From contig CAXXFD010000003.1 in the NCBI GenBank assembly GCA_963662905.2, forward strand, positions 1,736,001-1,800,000: a stretch of DNA of 64,000 nucleotides, read 5' to 3'. Both the position numbers and the translations under genes were made by a program. Below, piece after piece: positions 53,193 to 61,960 of this stretch (positions are counted from its first letter, which is position 1; every line of letters begins with the position of its first letter). The notes beneath the pieces were generated by a model. It did no database searches. It saw only the letters and a list, made by a program, of their open reading frames with translations, and was not told the origin of the DNA. Origin of the DNA: G963662905 sp963662905 (GTDB lineage: Bacteria; Bacteroidota; Bacteroidia; Bacteroidales; WRLA01).

Positions 53193-55384
53193 TGTATCAA
53201 TAATTTTTGATGATGCTGCTGAAGCTGCCCGGATTTTCCTTCGAGCCATAGGTTCAGCAAATACAAACCCCTGCGCATCTCTCCGATGCTGCAACGCACA
53301 TCATATGAGTCTGTTTCAAATATACGGATTTTTCTGCCATCCGGGCTTATAAGTTCTATTCGGATGATTTTCTGGTCAGGGGAATGAAGCCTGAAATAAT
53401 CATCAGCCGGATTGGGCGAGACCCGAACAGGGCTTATTTGCTCTTCTTGAACTGCCAGGCTATTTTCAAATGCGCGCACAAACAAACCGCCCGAAAGGTT
53501 CCCGATTACAAAAAGCAAATCACCTTCAGAATTCCCCATAAAAGCCGGAGCGGTGCGCTCTGCGTTCATGGAAGGCAATAAATCATCATCAAGCAGTTGA
53601 AAATCCTTATTGCTATCCGGCTCGATTCCATTGTATATAAATAACTGTCCGGAGGCCGAACCTGCGATAAGGAGTGTTTCTCCAGCAGCATTTTTGAAAA
53701 AAGAGGGGACACTATGTCCATAATATGGCGTTGTTGCCGTGATGGTTTGCACATTGCCCAATTTCTCATCCTTCAACTCAAAAACAGGATTTGAAGCATC
53801 GCCCGTATTTTGAAAATACCGGATATAGCCATCCCGGTTGCCTGCCAGCAAATCTTCCAGACCATCCTGATTAAAATCGAACAATTGTGGCGTTGAAAAG
53901 AGGCCGCAATCAAGTTTCTGGAAATCGGGATCATTCAAAATAAAATCCGGGTTTTCCTGCCCGCCTGTATTTTCAAAAAACAGGATTTCGCCTTCTTTGC
54001 TGCCACACAACAAATCCACATCGCCATCGGCATCCACATCCATAAAAGCCGGATATAATGCGGTTTTGTGGAATGATGAAATATTTCCAAAATCTTTGTT
54101 AATCAGCTGATAGCCCGAACCCGTGTTTTTGTAGTATTGAATACGCGAACTGTGTCGGTTATAAAGATATCCGAATTCATACCAGGCCGAATCCATAATT
54201 CCATAATTACTGATAAACATATCTTTGAGCCCATCGCCATCCCAGTCGAAAAAGACAGGATAGGAACTGCTGCCGTTTTGGATCATATCGCCAATGAGGA
54301 AATCCTTTTGAGCCAAACTAAAAACCGGATTATTATTTTGGCCCGAATTTTCATACATCCAAAAATGGTCAGTATTTTCATTTTTGTACCATGCTTCATC
54401 CGAGGGTGCGGCCAGCAGTTCATCCACGCCATCTTTGTCCACATCGAGCATCAAAGCCGTTGGGCAGCTTAATAAATGCAAAGCTTCGGTTTCGGAGGGA
54501 AATCCGGTGAATTGTTCCTGCATCAATGCTTCACCTCCTTCCGGTGCATTCATCAGGCGGATGATGCCGGGAAAATCCAAATCGCCCAGAAGCAAATCTA
54601 CCGCGCCATCGGCATTCAGGTCGCGGATGAACATGGAAGATCCGCTATGGCGGTCGTGCGAAGTAACCTCTGCCGTTTCTCCGGATTCAAAACATTGCGG
54701 ATCAGAAAGTGTCAGCAGATTATTCTCTTCACTTTCTGTAAATTTCCCCCAGCAATGTTCCTCTTGAACAAAAACCAGGCTATCGGCATTTCCAAAGATT
54801 TCCATGCTCATATTTCTGTGAAAATCAATATAAACACCCAATGTCCAAAAATTCAGGATGTCCAAATCACCGTCATTATCAATATCCAGAATGGCGGGAA
54901 AATCGGAAGGCAATGCGAACAAATTGACCTCACCGGCATAATATTTTGAGTACAACAAATTGGAAGCCAGCTCAAACTCTAATTGATCCTGAGAAATGTT
55001 CCGCCAAACGCGAATCCCACCGGTAGTATAGGAAAAAATGTCTTTTTTACCGTCGCCATTATAATCCACTAATTGCATCCAATCGCGGATTTCAGGAAAT
55101 GAATGCGCCAAAAACTCATTATAAATCCATCTTCCCTTTTCGAAAACAAAGCAAAGGATACGGTCGCCGGCTTTATCAAAAACCACCAGATCCGGTTCTC
55201 CATCCAGATTTACATCCATACTTTGGCAAACAGGCGTGTGCAATCCACCTGCCCAGGGATTTTTCATCTTTTCGCCGTTTTTACTGAGCACATCAGGCAG
55301 TGAAGCCGGGTGAAACATCTGATTTTGAGCAGAAACACCCAGAAAAGCAAATACAAATAAGAGGGTTTGGATAAGTTTTTTCAT
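53189..55384 (-). CDS. T9SS-sorted FG-GAP/VCBS repeat protein
   Basis: 731 residues. Signal peptide (LIQTLLFVFAFLGVSAQ) and many FG-GAP repeats with calcium-type loops such as MDVNLDGEPDLVVFD, LDIDNDGDLDILNF, DLNADGAVDLLLGDLD and DVDADGDVDLLCG, forming an integrin-like beta-propeller. The C-terminal 85 residues (VSPNPADDYFRLHSP ... ELISPDGRKI ... LYLLNLWL) are a type A sorting domain, so the protein should pass through the T9SS encoded at the window start and be attached to or released from the surface. First gene of its operon, coupled to the C1 protease. Confidence 0.88.
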   Translation of the reverse strand: MKKLIQTLLFVFAFLGVSAQNQMFHPASLPDVLSKNGEKMKNPWAGGLHTPVCQSMDVNLDGEPDLVVFDKAGDRILCFVFEKGRWIYNEFLAHSFPEIRDWMQLVDYNGDGKKDIFSYTTGGIRVWRNISQDQLEFELASNLLYSKYYAGEVNLFALPSDFPAILDIDNDGDLDILNFWTLGVYIDFHRNMSMEIFGNADSLVFVQEEHCWGKFTESEENNLLTLSDPQCFESGETAEVTSHDRHSGSSMFIRDLNADGAVDLLLGDLDFPGIIRLMNAPEGGEALMQEQFTGFPSETEALHLLSCPTALMLDVDKDGVDELLAAPSDEAWYKNENTDHFWMYENSGQNNNPVFSLAQKDFLIGDMIQNGSSSYPVFFDWDGDGLKDMFISNYGIMDSAWYEFGYLYNRHSSRIQYYKNTGSGYQLINKDFGNISSFHKTALYPAFMDVDADGDVDLLCGSKEGEILFFENTGGQENPDFILNDPDFQKLDCGLFSTPQLFDFNQDGLEDLLAGNRDGYIRYFQNTGDASNPVFELKDEKLGNVQTITATTPYYGHSVPSFFKNAAGETLLIAGSASGQLFIYNGIEPDSNKDFQLLDDDLLPSMNAERTAPAFMGNSEGDLLFVIGNLSGGLFVRAFENSLAVQEEQISPVRVSPNPADDYFRLHSPDQKIIRIELISPDGRKIRIFETDSYDVRCSIGEMRRGLYLLNLWLEGKSGQLQQHHQKLLIQ

Positions 55385-55409
55385 TGTATTAGAATAAGAC
55401 CGTGATATG

Positions 55410-55417
55410 CAAAGATA
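55410..55417 (-). promoter_or_regulatory. Putative -7 box of the FG-GAP operon
   Basis: On the minus strand TATCTTTG fits TAnnTTTG, 25 nt before the ATG at 55384. Confidence 0.5.
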
Positions 55418-55448
55418 AGTTGTAACCAGAGATTTTGCTTAATTTTCC

Positions 55449-55456
55449 TACTTTTG
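55449..55456 (+). promoter_or_regulatory. Putative -7 box of the NtrC-type regulator gene
   Basis: TACTTTTG fits TAnnTTTG, 19 nt before the ATG at 55476. Confidence 0.5.
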
Positions 55457-55475
55457 GACTTCAAAATAAAAAGCT

Positions 55476-56636
55476 ATGACCCGGATTTTGATCATTGATG
55501 ACGAGCGCAGCATCAGAAGGACTTTGCGCGACATACTGGAATATGAAAAATACAAAGTAGAAGATGCAGAAGATTCGATTACAGCGCTGGAGCAAATCAA
55601 AGAAAAAACTTTTGACGTGATTTTGTGCGACATCAAAATGCCGGGCATGGACGGCCTTGAACTACTTGATCATATTTTCCGCTATTCTGAAGCACCGGTC
55701 ATTATGATTTCCGGTCATGGAACAATTGAAACCGCTGTGGAAGCGCTCAAAAAAGGCGCCTACGATTATATTGCCAAGCCTTTGGACCTAAACCGTTTGC
55801 TGGTTACAATCCGCAATGCACTGGATAAATCACGTTTGCTCAATGAAACTAAAGCACTGAAGAAAAAAGTAAGCAAATCATACGAAATGGTAGGCAATTC
55901 GGAAGCGCTTACCGACATAAAGGACATCATTGAAAAGGTGGCACCCACGCAGGCCCGCGTTTTGATTACCGGCGAAAACGGAACCGGAAAAGAGCTTGTT
56001 GCCCGCTGGCTGCACGAAAAAAGCGAACGTTCCCACGCACCTTTTATCGAAGTCAACTGCGCCGCTATTCCTGCAGAGCTTATTGAAAGCCAGCTTTTTG
56101 GCCATGAGAAAGGCGCATTTACCTCAGCCATCAAGCAACGAAAAGGCGATTTTGAGCTGGCACATGGCGGCACTCTTTTTCTGGATGAAATCGGCGATAT
56201 GAGCCTTTCGGCACAAGCAAAGGTTTTGCGCGCATTACAGGAAAACAAGATTACACGGGTTGGCGGCGAAAAAGAAATTTCGGTTGATGTGCGGATTATT
56301 GCTGCGACCAACAAAAACATGAAAGAAGAAATCAGCAACAAGCGTTTCCGAGAGGATTTATACCACCGCCTGAGCGTCATACTGATTCATGTTCCTCCTC
56401 TGAACCAACGAACAGACGATATTCCAGCTTTGGCGGCACATTTTATGGCGCAGCTATGCGCAAGCATGGGCCGGGCTCCGCTGGAATTTTCTCCGGAAGC
56501 TATCGAAGCATTGCAGAAACTTCCCTGGACAGGCAATATCCGCGAGCTGCGCAATGTTATCGAGCGCCTTGCTATTTTGAGCGGAAATCCGGTGAAGGCA
56601 GAAGATGTGCAAAGATTGGCCAGTCCGTTGGCTTAA
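55476..56636 (+). CDS. NtrC-type response regulator, GAFTSA variant, no HTH
   Basis: 386 residues. The receiver domain has Asp52 (VILCDIKMPGMDG) and Lys101 (IAKPLD). The AAA+ domain (about 135-365) has Walker A GENGTGKE (166-173), GAFTSA (213-218) in place of the sigma-54 contact loop GAFTGA, Walker B TLFLDEIG and FREDLYHRL. The protein ends just after the AAA+ lid (AEDVQRLASPLA), so the Fis-type DNA-binding domain usual for NtrC is absent. No frameshift or near-by HTH remnant was seen in the 13 bp to the next gene. It may act from solution or through another DNA-binding partner. Confidence 0.88.
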   Translation: MTRILIIDDERSIRRTLRDILEYEKYKVEDAEDSITALEQIKEKTFDVILCDIKMPGMDGLELLDHIFRYSEAPVIMISGHGTIETAVEALKKGAYDYIAKPLDLNRLLVTIRNALDKSRLLNETKALKKKVSKSYEMVGNSEALTDIKDIIEKVAPTQARVLITGENGTGKELVARWLHEKSERSHAPFIEVNCAAIPAELIESQLFGHEKGAFTSAIKQRKGDFELAHGGTLFLDEIGDMSLSAQAKVLRALQENKITRVGGEKEISVDVRIIAATNKNMKEEISNKRFREDLYHRLSVILIHVPPLNQRTDDIPALAAHFMAQLCASMGRAPLEFSPEAIEALQKLPWTGNIRELRNVIERLAILSGNPVKAEDVQRLASPLA

Positions 56637-56649
56637 CACCACCCGAACA

Positions 56650-57975
56650 CTAATTTTTATAAAGCTGAGGATTATAACTTAGCTCAAAACGAAGCATCTG
56701 ACCATAATCTTGATAATCAGTGGCAGGATAAGAAGGCTGTAATGCTTTTAGCCCGTCAGAAGCTTTCATGATGCCATAAATAAACCCAAAACTCAAATAT
56801 TCACGGATGTTCCAGTTGAAGGTCAGGTCGGTTTCAACACCAAGGTGTTTATCTACTTTTTCACCTGAAGAAAGGTAAGGATGTTGCAATGAGAAAATAT
56901 GCCCATCCAAGCAAAGGCTTGTTTTTTTTCCTGTAAAAACCTCCAGGCCGGCGACAATATCCTGAAGTCCGGCATTATCCACACTTCCTGGTGTGCTAAA
57001 ATAATTCAGCTCTCCAAAGAATGTATTTCCTTCCATACCAAACATATTGTAATCGAATGATTTATTTTTGAACTCACCTTCATTTGCCGACCAGTCATTC
57101 CCGGAAGTAATTTGATAACCAACACCCAGGTTAAAAACACCTTTATGTTGATATGACAGAAAAGCGGATAAAAGATATGCGTCAAGGGAATTTCCGTCGC
57201 GGTCTTTCCCAAATTGAAAATAAGCATCGCCTTCCAGAAACCAGTTGCCAATAAAATTCAAGGAGTAGAATGCGCCGGCAGTGGCGCGCCCGTAAAATAC
57301 ATCCGGATAGTTCTGATGCGTTGTCGTACCATTTAGCAGGAATGTTTGGTCATTTTTTTGCACATAATTGAGCAACATCATAAAGCTCAGGCTATATCGT
57401 TCATCCTGTGATTTTTTGTTAAGCCACAAATAAGTCAGGTATTTATAAAAATCGACATCATAATTCGATAGGTTTTGGAAGTAATTGGCTGTCAGGTTAT
57501 TAATACCTCCAGCCCAATTAAGATTAAATTTGTATGCCTCATTGGAATAATTGAATAAAGCGATATCAAAGGCATTGCCCCAGTTGTTCCAATCGCCATC
57601 GGCCACGATCCTGCCATTGTCGTAAGCAACATTTTGCCGGCCAATTTTGAAGAAAGTATTTTTTGAAGAAGAGAGGTAAAGTTCGATCCAGGCTTCATAA
57701 ATACCGGTCATCACATCTTTTGTATTCATCGACTCGCCCCATACGCGTGCATCCTGCAGGCTCACGCAAAAAGAAGCAAGGCTGTCTTCGGTATAAAGGA
57801 AATTTACGCGGGTGCGCTGTTCCACCCAGGAGCCCATTACATCGCCTTTAGCCGGTAAGTTTTGATAGCCGTAGGAAAGGTATCCGCGGGTTCGGGATTC
57901 ACCATTGATGGTAAACTGGGAAAAAGCAGAGATTCCTGCAAACAGGAAAACTGTCAGAATCAATATTTTTTTCAT
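56650..57975 (-). CDS. Alginate-export-type outer-membrane porin (paralogue 1)
   Basis: 441 residues. Signal peptide (ILILTVFLFAGISAFSQ) and a beta-barrel pattern throughout: ESRTRGYLSYGYQ, SWVEQRTRVNFLY, FCVSLQDARVWGE, FKIGRQNVAYDNGRIV, ending in an aromatic-rich strand. The EQRTRVNF and LQDARVWG segments match the alginate-export/porin type barrel. It has the same length and layout as the gene at 58897. The substrate is unknown. A long palindrome covers its promoter region. Confidence 0.72.
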   Translation of the reverse strand: MKKILILTVFLFAGISAFSQFTINGESRTRGYLSYGYQNLPAKGDVMGSWVEQRTRVNFLYTEDSLASFCVSLQDARVWGESMNTKDVMTGIYEAWIELYLSSSKNTFFKIGRQNVAYDNGRIVADGDWNNWGNAFDIALFNYSNEAYKFNLNWAGGINNLTANYFQNLSNYDVDFYKYLTYLWLNKKSQDERYSLSFMMLLNYVQKNDQTFLLNGTTTHQNYPDVFYGRATAGAFYSLNFIGNWFLEGDAYFQFGKDRDGNSLDAYLLSAFLSYQHKGVFNLGVGYQITSGNDWSANEGEFKNKSFDYNMFGMEGNTFFGELNYFSTPGSVDNAGLQDIVAGLEVFTGKKTSLCLDGHIFSLQHPYLSSGEKVDKHLGVETDLTFNWNIREYLSFGFIYGIMKASDGLKALQPSYPATDYQDYGQMLRFELSYNPQLYKN

Positions 57976-57978
57976 GGC

Positions 57979-58020
57979 TGGTGTTTTTTGATATACTTAC
58001 AAATATATCAAAAAATACCA
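57979..58020 (-). promoter_or_regulatory. 42-bp palindrome over the -7 box of porin 1
   Basis: TTTTTTGATATA (57984-57995) and its exact inverse TATATCAAAAAA (58004-58015) flank 8 bp. TGGTG and TACCA outside extend the arms to 17 bp with one mismatch. On the minus strand TATATTTG (58007-58000) fits the -7 consensus and lies in the right arm and centre. The ATG is 25 nt away. This looks like an operator for a repressor or a regulated promoter; a transcript hairpin is less likely, because most of it would lie upstream of the start site. Confidence 0.65.
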
Positions 58021-58053
58021 GTAATTTCTGACAAGAATAAAATTAAGGCTCCG

Positions 58054-58779
58054 TTATTTTTGAAGCAAATCCAGCTCTTCCTGATACATTTTATGGATCA
58101 TACGTAACTTTTCCAGCGGAAAATCCTTATGGGCATAAATACGGATAAAATCATGAATTCCGGTTTTGGTATAATAATAACCTGGTGCTCCATCGAATCG
58201 GTCGTCAATAAAATTATTGACCACTTTCTGGTTGAATTTATTGAAAGACTCCCAACTGAGTTCACCATCCATAATCAGATAAAAAAGTGCAGGGTTATCC
58301 GCATTTCGGTAAATATTTTCTTCTTCCATCACCAAATCAAAGTAGTTCAGAATTTTAATCTTAGTAGTATATTCCTTAACTTCCTGATCTTTAACAAAAA
58401 CCACTCCGGCCTTTTTATATGCTCCAATCAAATCTTTGATGTTTGAAAAATCGCTGATACGGACACGAATGAACTGAGCCGGTTTATTGAACAGTTTGAG
58501 CTGTCCGGGACTGGCATCAAAATCAACAGCAAGCTCTTTTTTGACTTTTTGTGTGGCACGGATCACGCGCATATTATGAATATCGTCAAAAGGCTTGATA
58601 ATAAAATAAAGATGACGGGGCACAATGCCGGATTCATAGGCGGGAGCATTATAATATCCGGAAAAAAGGTCGCGTGCTTCGAGCACCATTTCATTATAAG
58701 TTTCTGGATGTTTGAAACTTGCAAGTTTTACTTCTTTGCTGATATAACCTAGTAGCTGGAGGTGTTTTTGTTGATTCAT
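58054..58779 (-). CDS. Conserved-looking protein of unknown function
   Basis: 241 residues, soluble, with no signal peptide. Mixed alpha/beta composition; notable segments are IVPRHLYFIIKPFDDIHNMRVIRATQKVKKEL, which contains a basic patch, and YYTKTGIHDFIRIYAH. No catalytic motif is recognised. The gene is a single unit between two porin genes, all on the minus strand, with 78 bp to the next and 117 bp to the previous one. Coding potential looks good: no competing frame on either strand is as long. Confidence 0.7.
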   Translation of the reverse strand: MNQQKHLQLLGYISKEVKLASFKHPETYNEMVLEARDLFSGYYNAPAYESGIVPRHLYFIIKPFDDIHNMRVIRATQKVKKELAVDFDASPGQLKLFNKPAQFIRVRISDFSNIKDLIGAYKKAGVVFVKDQEVKEYTTKIKILNYFDLVMEEENIYRNADNPALFYLIMDGELSWESFNKFNQKVVNNFIDDRFDGAPGYYYTKTGIHDFIRIYAHKDFPLEKLRMIHKMYQEELDLLQK

Positions 58780-58838
58780 GTTTTTTGGATTAAATTGATT
58801 TCTCTAAAAACTCAACAAAAAACCTATTGTATGGGTTC

Positions 58839-58866
58839 AAAAAAGCCCCGACATAATGCCGGGGCC
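58839..58866 (-). terminator. Rho-independent terminator of porin 2
   Basis: On the minus strand GCCCCG (58865-58860) pairs with CGGGGC (58850-58845) around 9 nt and is followed by six T. It closes the gene at 58897. Confidence 0.85.
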
Positions 58867-58896
58867 TAAAGAAATTAGTCAGAAGTAAGTATTCTA

Positions 58897-60222
58897 TTAT
58901 TCGCCGGAAGCGAACAAACTTGGTTTAAACGTAAGCTGCAGGAAACCCCAGAACGGGCTTTCGCTGTTTCCTGCACCGGGTTTATAGGGATGGATACTCT
59001 CCAATGTTTCCGAAGGCATCATCATACAGAAACCGGCTTTCATTTCAATTTCCTTGCTGAATTTATGGATATACATCAGGTCGAGTTCCTGACCGAAGGC
59101 TTTATCAAATTCAGCTCCTTCACTTTTAACAGCGGTCCCCATCATGCTAAATACATGAAAATAAGCTTTAACAATATTCTTTTTGGAGATCTTAGCCGTA
59201 ACATTTGGATAAATATCGAGCAAGCCGGTTCCCTGATGCCATGTATCGAGCAGGAAGTAGTTCATCCAGCCATTGTATTTGAAACGCGCGCCATAAAGCA
59301 GGTCAAAAGCATTGTCCTTATCATTATCTTTATCGGTATTATCATTTCCCGAAAGGGCATCAACTCCTGCTCCAATGCGGAACATGCCGGCATTTACGCC
59401 CATATCAAAAGTTGCCATCCATGCTGCTTTATCCACACTTTTGGCATTTTTGCCCATTTGGTAATAAAAATTAGCAGTAATGTCGATCGGACCGTTTTTC
59501 AAGCTCAGGTGCGGGCCAAAAGTACCCATCATATTGAGCACATTGGGGCTTCCGGGTTTCATCCGTCCCGATGCAATAGCCAGAAATGACAGATAGGATT
59601 TTTCGTTCAGCTTTTTGCTCAGATAAAGAAAATTGAGCGTTTTAAGACGGAAGCCGTCATCATAATATTCATTGGCGCCGAAGCCTGCTCCGGGAACGGC
59701 CCCCAATTCAATATTCTCAAAATTATTCCATGACAGTCCCAGGTCAAAGCGCCATCCGTTCTTTTTGCTCATAAAAGTAAATCCATCGTAGGTTTGGCCG
59801 TACTGATTCCAGTCGCGCCAGCTGAGGAGCCGCTGATCATCGTATTTCCATTCCTGACGGCCAATTTTCAAGGCACAGTTTTCACCAACTTTCCATTTTA
59901 CCCATGCCTGATAAATACCTGTACTTACGGTATTGTTCCACACGCCGGTTTTTGTGGCATAATCATCGCCACCCCATGCGCGGACGTCCTGAAGGCTCAT
60001 GTAAAACTGAAGGTCGTCTTTGTTGAAATCAAAATTAATCCTCGCTCTTTGGCTGGCATAAAAAGAAATATCATCACCTTCAACCGGAAGGAATTTATAG
60101 CCTTTATTGGCTTCTGCACGGGCACGGTATTCTGCCGTAATTTTCAACTGACTATAAGCCAAATGTCCTATTGCCATCAATACAATAAGCAGGCCCATAC
60201 GCAAAAAGGAAAAATTCTTCAT
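58897..60222 (-). CDS. Alginate-export-type outer-membrane porin (paralogue 2)
   Basis: 441 residues with a signal peptide (MGLLIVLMAIGHLAYSQ). Barrel strands ITAEYRARAEANKGY, YASQRARINFDFN, FYMSLQDVRAWGGD and LKIGRQEWKYDDQRLL correspond one by one to those of the porin at 56650 (ARINF/TRVNF, LQDVRAWGG/LQDARVWGE, KIGRQ). It diverges from the Crp/Fnr regulator gene across 283 bp that hold a Crp-type dyad, so control by that regulator is plausible. The substrate is not known; alginate-export naming reflects fold only. Confidence 0.75.
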   Translation of the reverse strand: MKNFSFLRMGLLIVLMAIGHLAYSQLKITAEYRARAEANKGYKFLPVEGDDISFYASQRARINFDFNKDDLQFYMSLQDVRAWGGDDYATKTGVWNNTVSTGIYQAWVKWKVGENCALKIGRQEWKYDDQRLLSWRDWNQYGQTYDGFTFMSKKNGWRFDLGLSWNNFENIELGAVPGAGFGANEYYDDGFRLKTLNFLYLSKKLNEKSYLSFLAIASGRMKPGSPNVLNMMGTFGPHLSLKNGPIDITANFYYQMGKNAKSVDKAAWMATFDMGVNAGMFRIGAGVDALSGNDNTDKDNDKDNAFDLLYGARFKYNGWMNYFLLDTWHQGTGLLDIYPNVTAKISKKNIVKAYFHVFSMMGTAVKSEGAEFDKAFGQELDLMYIHKFSKEIEMKAGFCMMMPSETLESIHPYKPGAGNSESPFWGFLQLTFKPSLFASGE

Positions 60223-60337
60223 AATCGTTAATATTTTGTTAAACTCATTTCTTTGATGAGAAACAGACTATACCCGGACATGTTTAACCTGCTTTGCCAA
60301 AACAGCTCGCAAATTATTCGTGAAAAGCCCTGATAAG

Positions 60338-60355
60338 TTGTTTCACATTAAACAA
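60338..60355. promoter_or_regulatory. Crp/Fnr-type dyad TTGTTT-N6-AAACAA
   Basis: Perfect 6-bp arms separated by 6 bp, the geometry of Crp/Fnr sites, in the divergent region between porin 2 and the Crp/Fnr gene. CCCTGAT (60328-60334) and its inverse ATCAGGG flank a wider region. Assignment to the adjacent regulator is inference. Confidence 0.5.
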
Positions 60356-60478
60356 AAGTGCAATTTATTGCTTTTATAATCAGGGTGTTCAAGAAGAGCA
60401 CCTTCTTTTGAAGCATAATAAACTGAATTAAATCAAAAAAAGGCTGAGGAGAATCATGTTTTTTTCTGATTTGTTTCG

Positions 60479-60486
60479 TAGTTTTG
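60479..60486 (+). promoter_or_regulatory. Putative -7 box of the Crp/Fnr gene
   Basis: TAGTTTTG fits TAnnTTTG, 19 nt before the ATG at 60506. Confidence 0.45.
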
Positions 60487-60505
60487 TTAGTCAATACATG
60501 TTCAT

Positions 60506-61204
60506 ATGGTCATAAGTGATTACTCAATAAATAATTGTACCGTTGATAGCCCGGCTGTTTCCTGTTTCGACACGCTCAGCGAAGAGGAAAAAGAGATTGT
60601 TCGCAAAAACCAAATCGACATCAACTACCGCAAGGGGGAAATAATATGCAAGCAAGGTTCATTTGCCTCGCACATTATGTACTTGCGTGAAGGTCTGGCC
60701 AAAATCTATTTAGAAGGGAAACCCAAAAACCTCATCATTAAAATTGCACCTTCCAACCAACTGATTGGCTTGCCATCACTTTTCGATGGCAACAATACTT
60801 TCTTGTACTCGTCCATGACCTATCTGGATTCCAAAGTAAGCCTGATTGATATAAATGTTTTCAAGCAGCTTTTAAGGCGTAATGCCAATTTCGCATCGGA
60901 GGTGATCAATATCCTCAATGAAAATACGGTACAGACATACAGCCGCTTTTTCTGCCTGACGCGCAAGCAATTACATGGAAGGTTGGCCGACATTATTATT
61001 TGCCTTTCGCAAAGGATTTTTAAAGCGGAAACTTTTGACCTCGCGATTTCCCGTAGCGATCTGGCAGAACTTACCGGTATGTCCACCGAGAGTGTTATAC
61101 GAATAATCAAAGATTTTAAAGACGACAAGATTATTCAGGTTTCGGGCAAAAACATTAAAATCCTGGATTACGACAAGCTCAGAAAAATCAGTGAAGTCGG
61201 ATAA
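60506..61204 (+). CDS. Crp/Fnr-family transcriptional regulator
   Basis: 232 residues. Cyclic-nucleotide-binding fold (YRKGEIICKQGSFASHIMYLREGLAKIYLEG, 40-70) and a C-terminal winged HTH (ISRSDLAELTGMSTESVIRIIKDF, about 183-206), with the dimer helix between. The N-terminus has Cys at about 11 and 20 and another near 48, not spaced like the Fnr iron-sulphur ligands, so the signal is unclear. It diverges from a porin gene and precedes pssA, which has its own promoter box. Confidence 0.9.
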   Translation: MVISDYSINNCTVDSPAVSCFDTLSEEEKEIVRKNQIDINYRKGEIICKQGSFASHIMYLREGLAKIYLEGKPKNLIIKIAPSNQLIGLPSLFDGNNTFLYSSMTYLDSKVSLIDINVFKQLLRRNANFASEVINILNENTVQTYSRFFCLTRKQLHGRLADIIICLSQRIFKAETFDLAISRSDLAELTGMSTESVIRIIKDFKDDKIIQVSGKNIKILDYDKLRKISEVG

Positions 61205-61231
61205 AAACAAACAGGCTGTGCATTGTTTTCT

Positions 61232-61239
61232 TACTTTTG
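61232..61239 (+). promoter_or_regulatory. Putative -7 box of pssA
   Basis: TACTTTTG fits TAnnTTTG and ends 4 nt before the first ATG of pssA, so the transcript is likely leaderless, starting near 61244-61247. Confidence 0.5.
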
Positions 61240-61243
61240 CGGC

Positions 61244-61960
61244 ATGATGTGGTTTCGCAAGTCAATTCCGAATTTTATCACGATACTCAACCTGCTCTGC
61301 GGTTCAGCAGCGGTGATATTCATTTTTAAAGACCAAACGGCAATTGCAGCTTTGCTCATTATTTGGGCAGCTGTTTTTGATTTTTTTGATGGCCTGGCCG
61401 CACGGGCTTTGGGTGCATATTCGGATGTAGGCAAAGAACTCGACAGCCTTTCGGATGTAATTAGTTTTGGGCTTGCTCCCGGAATGCTGGTCTATCATTT
61501 TTTGGAAAAATCCCTTCCTGCAGATTATCAGGTTCTTGCATTTAGCGGTCTGCTGATCCCTGCTTTTTCCGCATTGCGATTGGCCCGATTCAATGTAATG
61601 CAGGCACATTCCTCAGATTTTTCGGGTTTGCCTGTTCCGGCCAACGCCCTCTTCTTCATCAGTCTTCCTCTACTTGAACTTGTTGCCAAAGAAGGATCAT
61701 ATATCGGCCTGGCTCAATTTGTACTTAATCCCTGGTTTATAATTGCGAGCACAATCTTCTTTTCATCACTGCTGCTCAGCCCGGTACGCCTGATGAGCCT
61801 GAAATTCAAAAACCTTCGATTCAAAGAGAATGCCGAGCGCTTTATCTTTATTTTAACTGCCTTGTTTCTTTTTTCCACATTTCATCTAGTGAGCACGGTA
61901 TTTATCATTCCCGCTTATCTCATCATCAGCCTGATTAGCAATATCATAAACCCAAACTAA
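61244..61960 (+). CDS. pssA: CDP-diacylglycerol-serine O-phosphatidyltransferase
   Basis: 238 residues from the ATG at 61244 (a second ATG follows at once; an in-frame TTG at 61223 lies before the promoter box). The CDP-alcohol phosphotransferase motif is present as FDFFDGLAARALGAYSDVGKELDSLSD (D-G-x2-A-R-x8-G-x3-D-x3-D), with about eight membrane helices. It makes phosphatidylserine, precursor of phosphatidylethanolamine, in the inner membrane. psd is not adjacent. Confidence 0.93.
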   Translation: MMWFRKSIPNFITILNLLCGSAAVIFIFKDQTAIAALLIIWAAVFDFFDGLAARALGAYSDVGKELDSLSDVISFGLAPGMLVYHFLEKSLPADYQVLAFSGLLIPAFSALRLARFNVMQAHSSDFSGLPVPANALFFISLPLLELVAKEGSYIGLAQFVLNPWFIIASTIFFSSLLLSPVRLMSLKFKNLRFKENAERFIFILTALFLFSTFHLVSTVFIIPAYLIISLISNIINPN

